Shown here: piece after piece, positions 1 to 7,167 of the stretch
Position numbering within the stretch: position 1 is the first letter of the stretch
Layout: each line of letters starts with the position of its first letter
From: SHVO01 sp050246995
GTDB taxonomy: Bacteria; Pseudomonadota; Alphaproteobacteria; Rhodospirillales; Rhodospirillaceae
Direction of reading: 5' to 3'
DNA: 64,000 nucleotides
Assembly (NCBI GenBank): GCA_050246995.1
Contig: JBFWVA010000015.1
Location: 1-64,000 of the forward strand
Made by a program: the position numbers and the translations under genes
Notes under the pieces: model-generated
What the model saw: only the letters and a program-made list of their open reading frames with translations
Databases searched by the model: none
Told to the model about the DNA's origin: nothing

Positions 1-551
1 GTCGCAACGTGAAGAATCAACCCTTCCAGAAAATTACGCGCTGAGTCATTCCAGTGCGGGTCGCGCCCGCCGGGAATGACCAGCGCGTCGGAAATCAGCC
101 CGGCATCCTCGACGAGCGTCGGGCTGTCGGGCTTGAGGATAGACAGCGGATTGTAGGACGCCTTGTAAGGCTCCACCCATGGTGCGGAACGATTGAACGG
201 ATCGAGCACGAAAACCCGTTGATTGAGGCCTTCGGCCCGCCGCCGCGCCGTGATGCTGGCCAGCTCCGCCTTCGGGTCGATGGCCAGGACACTACCCTGA
301 TACATGATGAGGTTCGGGACGATGGCGGAAACGCCCTTGCCCGAACGCGACCCCGCGATAGTGACAATGTGACGGTCATCGGCGACGCCGATAGCTGTGT
401 CGCCGATTTTTCCGAGAAAGAATTTGCTGGGGTCGTATTGCAGCGCGGGCGCGGCGGCGACGTCCTCCGGCCGAGCCCACGCGGCCAGCGGGGTGCGGTG
501 CTCGTTCAGATTACGGGTCGTAACCCCGCGTGGAAAATCCTCCAGCACCAA
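1..551 (-). CDS. VirD4/TraG-type conjugative coupling ATPase, partial (3' end outside window)
   Basis: Reading the minus strand gives an open frame that runs off the left edge. It contains a P-loop, GSRSGKG, in the context HIVTIAGSRSGKGVSAIVP, followed by VLAIDPKAEL. This pattern is typical of the VirD4/TraG family, which links the relaxosome to the type IV secretion channel at the inner membrane. A later segment, DPHWNDSARNFLEGLIL, also fits the family. There is no membrane segment before the P-loop, so this resembles the soluble short forms. The start is uncertain: a TTG at 551 lies 8 bases after AAGGGG on the minus strand, while GTG codons at 560 and 548 are alternatives. It diverges from the relaxase gene across the putative oriT. 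Confidence 0.85.
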   Translation of the reverse strand, partial: MVLEDFPRGVTTRNLNEHRTPLAAWARPEDVAAAPALQYDPSKFFLGKIGDTAIGVADDRHIVTIAGSRSGKGVSAIVPNLIMYQGSVLAIDPKAELASITARRRAEGLNQRVFVLDPFNRSAPWVEPYKASYNPLSILKPDSPTLVEDAGLISDALVIPGGRDPHWNDSARNFLEGLILHVA

Positions 552-560
552 TAGCCCCAC

Positions 561-1314
561 CCCTTACATAAGCAGTCCCCGGCCCCGGTAGGATCGACTC
601 TCGGTTGGTCCATAGCGTCAACTCTAGCGTGTGCGGAAAAATGAGTCACCCCGGACAAAGCCGGGGGCATTTTCAGCGGCGGAATAGCGAAAGGAGCCTG
701 CGGAAACAGGGCTTCCACAGCGGCGTTTGGAGGACGGCGGAGAGTGATAACTTGCCATTAATATTTTTGCGGCTAAACTTAGAGTAGTACGGAGGGCGCA
801 CTTTTGGGTTTGTTCCAAACCCTGTGCGCCTGCTCCAGGGGGAAGGTCTTCCCCCGCCGCGGGGCGGCCCCCTTCAAACGGCCCTCAACTGCCATCGAGG
901 CAAGTCCGGGCCGTGGTCGCTCCGGCCGCTTGGGCCTTGTCACTCACACGCCGTGACGGGGCTCTTGCGTCCGCTCTTGGGGCTTTGCCCCCGCCGCTCG
1001 GGCAGCCCTTTTGCCTGGCCGGCAAAACGCTCTGGCCGGGATGTGGCCAGCGCGGTTGTTGCGATCCAGACCATTCGTTGCCTATTGAGGTGGTCTGCAT
1101 CGCAGCAATCGCCTTGTACCGTGCGATATGCACGAGGGGCGATTGCGCCGCCTATGGGGGCGGCCGGACTACAAGCCGGAGTCATGACCGGCCGTTGTGG
1201 TCCGGTTTTTACGGTTTCCGCCCATCCAGGCATCGCAATCTATTGCTTGCGTGCTAGCCGCGCGGTGATTGCGAACGGTTTCGTTCGCAATAACGGTGGG
1301 AGCACGCATGGGTC
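561..1314. other. Non-coding gap between coupling protein and relaxase genes
   Basis: No convincing gene is seen in these roughly 750 bases. The open frames here overlap one another on both strands and translate to low-complexity Arg/Pro/Ala-rich products without family resemblance. The right two thirds is dense in inverted repeats, listed separately as a putative oriT. The divergent promoters of the two transfer genes must also lie here, but no -35/-10 pair stands out. Confidence 0.55.
1032..1291. other. Cluster of inverted repeats, putative origin of transfer (oriT)
   Basis: Several stem-loops are packed into 260 bases just upstream of the relaxase. Arms at 1061-1073 and 1091-1103 match in 12 of 13 pairs. 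Arms at 1105-1113 and 1138-1146 (GCAATCGCC/GGCGATTGC) are perfect and enclose a smaller hairpin at 1120-1134 (CGTGC/GCACG). Arms at 1268-1277 and 1282-1291 (ATTGCGAACG/CGTTCGCAAT) are a perfect 10-bp stem with a 4-base loop. Relaxase genes usually sit next to their cognate oriT, which carries such repeats near the nick site. I cannot identify the nic sequence itself. Confidence 0.5.
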
Positions 1315-2862
1315 ATGGCGATCTATAGCTGTAACCTAAAAAGCATTGGCCGCACGACACATGCGCCGGGAACAGCCGGCGCGCATATCCGCTATATCGC
1401 GAGGCCCGAGGCCGAACCTGTCGTTGTCGCGCAGCACATGCCCTCATCGCCGGAAGCAGCACGCAACTGGATCGACCGTGCCGAACGCGCGGAACGCAAG
1501 AATGCTCGCATGCTCGACAAGATCAGGATTGCGTTGCCAAAGGAACTGAATAAGGCGGCGCGCGCCCAGCTTGTCCGCGAATTCATGAACGACCTAACGG
1601 GCGGCAAGCGCGTGCCGTGGTTTGCGGGCATCCACCAATCCGGCGATGACAGCCATAATCCCCATGTCCATATTGCGGTTCACGACCGCGAAATAGGTAC
1701 CGGCAAGCGCGTGCTGCGCCTGTCAGATTCCACGCGCGACCGCATCAAGGCAGGCCTGCCTGGTCCGAAGGCCGTCGAGTGGATCAGGGAGCGATGGGAA
1801 GAGGTCTGCAACCGCGCCCTCGAACGGGCAGGCTGCAAGGAACGGATCGACCGTCGCACATTGCTGGCGCAAGGCATCGACCGTAAGCCGACCATCCATG
1901 TCGGGCCGCGCGCGGCTCATATTGACGGTCATGTGCGGCGGCCAAAATCGAAGGCAAGGGTCAATGGCTGCGGGCGCGTAATCAATTACCATGCCATCGA
2001 CAAGGGCATGACCCGCCGGGAGTTCAACGCACAGATTGTCGATCTCAATCTTGAGCGGGCCGCGCGCTCCGACAATCCGATTGCCGCGGCCTGGGCCGCT
2101 TTTGAAAAGGAGCAGCTTGCCAAGGATCGCGAGCTTGAAAGACGGCTTGCGCGCGAGCGGCGGCAGCGCACGGCCGAAATGCGCAATACTGCTAACCGTT
2201 ATAACGCCGAAATCAGGCGACTGAGGACGGAGTCCCGACTAAGGCTGCGCATGGCACGGACTGAAATTCGCGCTCGATACGAACCACAACGCGACGCCTT
2301 GCGGCAAAAACAACAACGTGAGCGCGATGATCTCAAATCCCGTCAGGGACGTTTCTACGCTCGTATCATCGCCGCCATGGATTTCACCGGAACAACCAGA
2401 CGCCGCCGGGAGGAAGCTCGCAAGCGATTGAGCGCCGATCACAGGGCAGAGCGACAGAAATTGAGCGAACGCTACCGCGAAATGCAGCGGTTGAAAGTCG
2501 CGGCTATTAAAGACAATTACGAGGCACAGCTCGAAAAAGCTCACGGCAAGCGTCTGATGCACCTTTCGGCATTGCATGAGAAACATGAATCGGCCGGCCG
2601 GTTCGCTGATTATGAACGCCAGCAGCGTGAAACCGACCGTGAGCAATCCCGGCTTATTGCCGAGCGGAAAGTCCAGGAGTGGAGCAAGCGCCGCACCGCT
2701 TCTTTTGCCGGTTCGCAGGACGACGAAGACAAGGGCGAGGGCAAAGGGTCATCAGGCGGCGGCAATTCCCTTTCGCGGGCCTTCAAGAAGGCACAGGAAC
2801 GCCAGGACACTCACTCGCAATCGAACAAGCGCGGCCACGATCCGGGGCGCCGCATGACCTAA
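1315..2862 (+). CDS. MobA/MobL-type (MOBQ) relaxase
   Basis: The 515-residue protein opens with MAIYSCNLKSIGR and has Tyr27 in the segment AHIRYIAR, the likely strand-cleaving tyrosine by analogy with MobA/MobL. The metal-binding motif HNPHVH lies at 114-119, preceded by GDD, matching the HxDxxNPHxH signature. Such proteins nick one strand at oriT and pilot it into the recipient. The region from about 260 to 460 is very rich in Arg, Glu and Gln and predicted to be coiled coil. The C-terminus holds NSLSRAFKKAQERQD, repeated in the next gene. The ATG at 1315 is chosen because the ATG at 1308 is out of frame and soon stopped. The primase or helicase extension of larger relaxases is absent. Confidence 0.85.
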   Translation: MAIYSCNLKSIGRTTHAPGTAGAHIRYIARPEAEPVVVAQHMPSSPEAARNWIDRAERAERKNARMLDKIRIALPKELNKAARAQLVREFMNDLTGGKRVPWFAGIHQSGDDSHNPHVHIAVHDREIGTGKRVLRLSDSTRDRIKAGLPGPKAVEWIRERWEEVCNRALERAGCKERIDRRTLLAQGIDRKPTIHVGPRAAHIDGHVRRPKSKARVNGCGRVINYHAIDKGMTRREFNAQIVDLNLERAARSDNPIAAAWAAFEKEQLAKDRELERRLARERRQRTAEMRNTANRYNAEIRRLRTESRLRLRMARTEIRARYEPQRDALRQKQQRERDDLKSRQGRFYARIIAAMDFTGTTRRRREEARKRLSADHRAERQKLSERYREMQRLKVAAIKDNYEAQLEKAHGKRLMHLSALHEKHESAGRFADYERQQRETDREQSRLIAERKVQEWSKRRTASFAGSQDDEDKGEGKGSSGGGNSLSRAFKKAQERQDTHSQSNKRGHDPGRRMT

Positions 2863-2958
2863 AAGATGCGCGCTCAGCGGCATTGCGACTATGGCTGCCC
2901 GCAAAATGAGCTAAAATAGCCTATCACGCATTATGTCCAATATCGGTGAGAACCCTCG

Positions 2959-3636
2959 GTGATAAAGCCGCAGCATCCTGTGGGGCCGGCCTTCGAACGG
3001 GCACGCAATGCCGAAGAAGCATGGCGAATACAGCAGATTGCGGCTCTCACCGACGAGCAGAAGCGCGAATATAAGAAGCGAAGAATAGAAGAGGCCGGGA
3101 AGCTCAAGGAGCATCGCCGCCAGCTTGAGGCGCAAAAGCAAAAGAAAATCGAGACTGAGAAACAAAAAATCCTCTCAGGCCGCCCGGAGCATAACCTGAA
3201 CGTTCCTGTTGCCATGCGCGAGCGGGCGCGGAACCTCAGGGCTGAAGCCAAAGCAAAGGTACGTGTTGCGATAGAAATGAGGGCTTCGAGGGAACGGGCG
3301 CAATCGGCCGCACGCGAGCGTTTGGACGCCTATTTGAAGGAAGCTGCGCGCCAGAGGCTGGTACAGCAGAAAGAGCAGGGTCGGAAGGATACCGCAAAGC
3401 TCGGCAAGGCATTCGAGAAGGCGAAGGCGCGGGTGGACGGTCAGCAACGGCAGGAACAGGCCAAAACCAGCACAGCAGCGCCTGCCCGGCAGGAGTTCAA
3501 CAAGAAAGCATCCGGGCAGGAAAATCAGTCTCTCTCGCGCGCCTTCGAAAAGGCCAAGCAACGCCAGGACGCGCAAAATCAAGCCCAACAGACGAAGACG
3601 CAGCAGCAGTCAAATCCCGGCCGGGAGCTGCGCTAG
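2959..3636 (+). CDS. Coiled-coil accessory protein sharing a C-terminal motif with the relaxase
   Basis: This 225-residue protein is almost entirely charged helix (Arg, Lys, Glu, Gln, Ala) with no membrane segment or recognised domain. Two internal copies of a motif can be seen, KLGKAFEKAKARVD and SLSRAFEKAKQRQD, the second followed by a Gln-rich tail. The relaxase upstream ends with a near-identical SLSRAFKKAQERQD. The start is GTG at 2959, with GGTGAG about 9 bases before it, and the gene follows the relaxase by 96 bp, so the two are probably co-transcribed. A role as a relaxosome accessory or as an adaptor recognised by the coupling protein is inference only; I know no named family for it. 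Confidence 0.65.
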   Translation: MIKPQHPVGPAFERARNAEEAWRIQQIAALTDEQKREYKKRRIEEAGKLKEHRRQLEAQKQKKIETEKQKILSGRPEHNLNVPVAMRERARNLRAEAKAKVRVAIEMRASRERAQSAARERLDAYLKEAARQRLVQQKEQGRKDTAKLGKAFEKAKARVDGQQRQEQAKTSTAAPARQEFNKKASGQENQSLSRAFEKAKQRQDAQNQAQQTKTQQQSNPGRELR

Positions 3637-3752
3637 ACACTCCGTCGCAAAGTAAGATAATCAGGGGCCATCGCGGGCGTTGCAGTAAAGGCGACCTACA
3701 CAGGTCCTACACAGCCCAAAATAGTCAAAAATAAATCAAGGAAAACAATAAG

Positions 3753-5432
3753 TTGGCAAATTACCAGTACATCTACGTTATGAAGGGTCTGTCGAAGACC
3801 TATCCGGGCGGCCGCGAAGTCGTGAAGGACGTGTGGCTGTCCTTCCTGCCGGGGGCGAAGATTGGCGTGCTGGGGGCCAACGGGTCGGGGAAATCCACCC
3901 TGATGCGGATCATGGCGGGTATCGATAAGGAATTTAACGGCGAAGCCTGGGCCGCCGAAGGCGCCAAGGTCGGTTATCTCGCGCAGGAACCGGTGCTCGA
4001 CCCCAACAAGGATGTTCTCGGTAACGTCATGGACGGGGTGGCCGAGGTGAAGTCGCTGCTCGACCGCTTCGAAGAGGTCAGCGCGAAGTTCGCCACGGAA
4101 TTGTCCGATGACGAGATGAACGCCGCCATCGCCGAGCAAGCCGAACTGCAGGAAAAAATCGATGCCGTCAGCGGCTGGGATCTGCAGCGCACCTGCGAGA
4201 TCGCCATGGACGCGCTGCGCTGTCCGCCGGCGGACGCGGACGTGACTAAACTGTCGGGCGGCGAACGCCGCCGCGTGGCGCTGTGCCGCTTGCTCCTCTC
4301 GAAGCCGGACATGCTGCTGCTCGACGAACCGACCAACCATCTGGACGCGGAATCCGTCGGCTGGCTCGAACGCTTCCTGGAAGAGTATCCGGGCACCGTA
4401 GTGGCCGTGACCCACGACCGCTACTTCCTGGACAACGTGACCGGCTGGATTCTGGAACTCGATCGCGGCCGCGGGATTCCCTACGAAGGCAATTACACGT
4501 CGTGGCTGCAGCAGAAGAAGAAGCGCCTGGAGCAGGAAGAGCGCGAAGAAGCCTCGCGCGCCCGCACCATCGACCGCGAAATGGAGTGGATGAGCCAGAC
4601 ACCCCAGGCTCGCCGCACCAAGAGCAAGGCGCGCGTCGCGGCGTTCGAAGCGCTGGTCGCGGGAGCCGCCGAGCAGTCTCCGGAGACAATGCAGATCATC
4701 ATCCCGACCGACCAGCGTCTCGGCGGCACGGTGATCGAAGCCAAGGGCCTGACGAAGGCTTACGGCGACCGCCTCCTGATCGAGAACCTGGAATTCAACC
4801 TGCCGCCGGGCGGTATCGTCGGCGTCATCGGCCCGAACGGGGCCGGGAAGACGACACTGTTCCGCATGATCACGGGCCAGGAAAAGCCGGACAAAGGCAC
4901 GCTGAAGATCGGCGAGACGGTGAAGCTGGGCTACGTCGACCAGAGCCGCGACAGCCTGAAGGACGACGCGACCGTGTACGAGGAAATCTCGTCCGGTCAG
5001 ACGGAAATCAAGCTGGGCAAACACTCCGTGCCCGCGCGCGCCTATGTGGGCCGCTTCAACTTCAAGGGTTCGGATCAGCAAAAGAAGGTAGGCCAGCTGT
5101 CGGGCGGTGAGCGTAACCGCGTGCACCTGGCCAAGATGCTGAAGCAGGGCGCCAACGTCATTCTGCTCGACGAGCCGACGAACGATCTGGACGTCGACAC
5201 ATTGCGCGCGCTCGAAGTCGCGCTTCTGGAATTCGCCGGCTGCGCCGTGGTCATCAGCCACGACCGCTTCTTCCTCGACCGCATCGCGACCCACATCCTC
5301 GCGTTCGAGGGCGACTCACATGTGGAGTGGTTCGAAGGCAACTTCCAGGATTACGAAGAAGACAAGAAGCGCCGCCTGGGCGCGGATGCGGTGGAGCCGC
5401 ACCGCATCAAGTTCAAACCGATCACGAGATAA
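3753..5432 (+). CDS. ettA: Energy-dependent translational throttle protein EttA (ABC-F ATPase)
   Basis: The 559-residue protein has two ABC ATPase domains and no membrane segment. Domain one has Walker A GANGSGKST at 41-49, signature LSGGERRRVALCRLL and Walker B LLLDEPTNHLD. Domain two has GPNGAGKTT, LSGGERNRVHLAKML and ILLDEPTNDLD. Between them lies the charged linker with WMSQTPQARRTKSKAR, which in ABC-F proteins inserts into the ribosomal E site. EttA gates entry of ribosomes into elongation according to the ATP/ADP ratio. The length matches the family (about 555). The only start giving the usual N-terminus, ANYQYIYVMKGLSK, is TTG, with AAGGAAAA about 9 bases upstream. It is the first clearly chromosomal gene after the mobile element. 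Confidence 0.95.
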   Translation: MANYQYIYVMKGLSKTYPGGREVVKDVWLSFLPGAKIGVLGANGSGKSTLMRIMAGIDKEFNGEAWAAEGAKVGYLAQEPVLDPNKDVLGNVMDGVAEVKSLLDRFEEVSAKFATELSDDEMNAAIAEQAELQEKIDAVSGWDLQRTCEIAMDALRCPPADADVTKLSGGERRRVALCRLLLSKPDMLLLDEPTNHLDAESVGWLERFLEEYPGTVVAVTHDRYFLDNVTGWILELDRGRGIPYEGNYTSWLQQKKKRLEQEEREEASRARTIDREMEWMSQTPQARRTKSKARVAAFEALVAGAAEQSPETMQIIIPTDQRLGGTVIEAKGLTKAYGDRLLIENLEFNLPPGGIVGVIGPNGAGKTTLFRMITGQEKPDKGTLKIGETVKLGYVDQSRDSLKDDATVYEEISSGQTEIKLGKHSVPARAYVGRFNFKGSDQQKKVGQLSGGERNRVHLAKMLKQGANVILLDEPTNDLDVDTLRALEVALLEFAGCAVVISHDRFFLDRIATHILAFEGDSHVEWFEGNFQDYEEDKKRRLGADAVEPHRIKFKPITR

Positions 5433-5493
5433 CGTGAAGGGTGTTGCCTACTTTCGACCTGATGCAGCCCCGCAAGGACAGAGGAAATCATCG

Positions 5494-5841
5494 ATGATGA
5501 AAGGCAGCTGCCACTGCGGCGACCTGAAGTTCGAAGTGGATGCCGAAATCCAGGGGCCGGTGATCGAGTGCAATTGCTCGCACTGCCAGCGCAAAGGCTA
5601 CCTCCTGTGGTTCCAGCCGCGCCACAAATTGCGTCATGCGATCCCTGAGCATCACATGGCGACCTACACCTTCAATAAGCACGTGATCCAGCACCACTTC
5701 TGCCTGCGCTGCGGCTGCGCGCCGTTCGGCGAGGGCGTGGACCCAAAGGGCAACCCGACGGCGGCGATTAACGTGCGGTGCCTCGAGGATGTGGACCTTA
5801 CAAAGATCGAGCGCATGCCGTTCGACGGTGCAAGTAAGTAG
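5494..5841 (+). CDS. GFA-family (glutathione-dependent formaldehyde-activating-like) zinc protein
   Basis: The protein has 115 residues. It shows the cysteine pattern of the GFA/CENP-V fold: GSCHCGDLKFEV near the start, ECNCSHCQRKG around residue 30, and CLRCGCAPFGEG around residue 70, which together would bind two zinc ions. Members are small cytosolic enzymes or binding proteins; the founding member was proposed to speed S-hydroxymethylglutathione formation, but most are of unknown substrate. ATG at 5494 is preceded by AGAGGAAA at a good distance. It lies 61 bp after ettA on the same strand and may be read through from it. Confidence 0.8.
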   Translation: MMKGSCHCGDLKFEVDAEIQGPVIECNCSHCQRKGYLLWFQPRHKLRHAIPEHHMATYTFNKHVIQHHFCLRCGCAPFGEGVDPKGNPTAAINVRCLEDVDLTKIERMPFDGASK

Positions 5842-6214
5842 TGTCAGCGCGATAAGCGACCGCGAAACATTACACGTTTCCTGGGCGACATGGGCGACAT
5901 GCGACATGTCCCGAATTCGTAAAGTCTGACAACACGTTGCTTTGAATCTCGCCCTGGGCGACATGTGGGCGACATCAGGCGACGTGTCGCCCATTTCAAA
6001 TGATCATTATCGACGCACGCGCGGCCTGGGCCGGCGGGCGGCGCGCAAAAGTCCAATATTCACAATGTCAAAGAGCCCGTGCGGTCCTAGGGGACCACAC
6101 CCGCATAATAATGCGCTTTTCGGCGTTGGATGTGGTGCGGAATATTCGCGAGCAGCGCGAATTTAATGTCCCACGAAAAATCTTAAATATGCGTCGGGCG
6201 AGTCGCGCAAAGGG
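5842..6214. other. Intergenic gap with GGGCGACAT repeats
   Basis: There is no convincing gene in these 373 bases. The 9-mer GGGCGACAT occurs at 5883-5891, 5892-5900, 5956-5964 and 5967-5975, with the degenerate copy GCGACAT at 5901-5907. A palindrome GGCGAC-GT-GTCGCC lies at 5978-5991. The part from about 6040 to 6200 is more AT-rich and holds nothing I recognise. The neighbours converge on this gap. Confidence 0.5.
5883..5991. repeat. Short direct repeats GGGCGACAT (four copies) plus a palindrome
   Basis: Two tandem pairs of GGGCGACAT, 5883-5900 and 5956-5975, are each preceded by CCT. They are followed by GGCGACGTGTCGCC at 5978-5991. The spacing is not uniform and there are no unique spacers, so this is not a CRISPR array. 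The function is unknown; a protein-binding array or a degenerate minisatellite are both possible. Confidence 0.6.
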
Positions 6215-6847
6215 CTAGTACGGCCCAAGCTTCCAGAGCGCGTCTTCGAGTTGCTTGAGCTTGGCGAAGTCGGGAGCGGGAAGTTTGCTCTTCGCCGCGC
6301 GAATGAAAGCCTTGCGTTGTACGGCTTCGCCGTCGAACACCGTGATATAGGTTGCCGCCGCGTGGGAGACGGCCAATTCCGGATCGTCGATCTGGCTTTC
6401 CTTGGTGATGGAGGCGAACAGCTTCTCCATCGCGGGCGCCCGCGCGCGGCGCGGCGCCAGTGTCGCCGGGTCCTTTCCGGGTTCACCCCGGTCAATGAAC
6501 GCCCAGTCTTCCTTATCCCGCTCATGATAGACGAGGCGCATGCGTGCGCCGGCGGAGTTCTCATTGTCGCCGATGGACTGTAGGAGGATCCATTTGTCGC
6601 TGAGCGCTGTGGCGTTCTCGATGTCGGGCCATAAGGTCTTGTAGTCATCCGCGCATGTGGTCAGCGCGAGGTTGGCCCCGGCGAAGCCGACGGTGTCGCG
6701 GTAGAAGAGTTGGCATTCGCCTTTGAGCGGCTTGTAGAACGAGACCTCGTTCTCGTAGGTCCAGCGCGGAAGCGCGGGCGCATTCTGCGCAAGGACGGGC
6801 GCCGCGAGAAAAGGGCCAAGCGCGAAAAGCGCAGCGAACCGGCTCAT
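6215..6847 (-). CDS. Secreted protein of unknown function
   Basis: The 210-residue product starts MSRFAALFALGPFLAAPVLA-QNAP, a clear Sec signal peptide with cleavage probably after VLA, so it should reach the periplasm. The mature part has no membrane segment and no motif I recognise; it contains two cysteines (in GECQLFY and TTCADD) that could form a disulfide. The ATG at 6847 is chosen over a longer upstream frame because it places the signal peptide at the N-terminus. It stands alone between a repeat-bearing gap and the divergent ATP-grasp/Anbu operon. Confidence 0.75.
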   Translation of the reverse strand: MSRFAALFALGPFLAAPVLAQNAPALPRWTYENEVSFYKPLKGECQLFYRDTVGFAGANLALTTCADDYKTLWPDIENATALSDKWILLQSIGDNENSAGARMRLVYHERDKEDWAFIDRGEPGKDPATLAPRRARAPAMEKLFASITKESQIDDPELAVSHAAATYITVFDGEAVQRKAFIRAAKSKLPAPDFAKLKQLEDALWKLGPY

Positions 6848-7167
6848 GCTTAGAAAATCACTTTGTAAATATCGCCGTCTGAATCCGTCGCGGCTCCAAA
6901 ACCGCGATCCACCGCCGTAGCCAGGCGGGTGGAGACCGCGATAAAGGCAAGCGCGGACAGGCGTACAGCGCGGCGCAAGGAACCCTCCCCCGAGAACGGC
7001 CGGTATGATCATCGCGGGAGCAAAATGGAAGTGCAAGGCGGCTTGCGTTTGCTCTTTTTTCCGCCGTTTGCTCAGAAAATGAGCGCAACGCCTTCTTCAA
7101 AACCTTGCAATATCAATACGTTAGATTGGCACGAGAAATGCTACTCTTCCTCTAGAAGCATCGGGGG
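6848..7167. other. Divergent intergenic region upstream of the ATP-grasp/Anbu operon
   Basis: About 320 bases separate the secreted-protein gene (minus) from the ATP-grasp gene (plus). Open frames here overlap on both strands and look spurious. The part from 7070 to 7150 is relatively AT-rich and is where a promoter for the rightward operon would be expected, but no clear -35/-10 pair or operator stands out. Confidence 0.45.

Larger units (their letters stand above)
1..3640. mobile_element. Part of an integrated conjugative or mobilizable element
   Basis: Three transfer-type features lie together at the left edge: a coupling-protein ATPase on the minus strand, a relaxase on the plus strand, and between them a gap rich in inverted repeats. 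A coiled-coil gene that shares a motif with the relaxase follows. From about 3.75 kb rightward the genes are ordinary chromosomal housekeeping genes, so the right border should fall between 3637 and 3752. I see no integrase, tRNA or clear attachment repeat there, so the exact border and the type of element (ICE, IME or integrated plasmid) are unresolved. The left part lies outside the window. Confidence 0.6.

Noticed and set aside
824..1339. Overlapping open frames in the gap upstream of the relaxase
   Set aside because: They overlap each other on both strands, have low-complexity products, and coincide with the inverted repeats of the putative oriT.
3692..3713. CCTACACAG direct repeat as an attachment site
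   Set aside because: Two 9-bp copies only 12 bases apart cannot flank the element; no matching copy was seen at the other side within the window.
3696..5294. 532-codon open frame antisense to ettA
   Set aside because: It lies within a conserved ABC-F gene on the other strand, and its product is repetitive in Val/Ala/Arg/His with no family; typical antisense openness of high-GC genes.
5883..5991. CRISPR-like array
   Set aside because: Repeats are only 9 bp and lack regular unique spacers; no cas genes are in the window.
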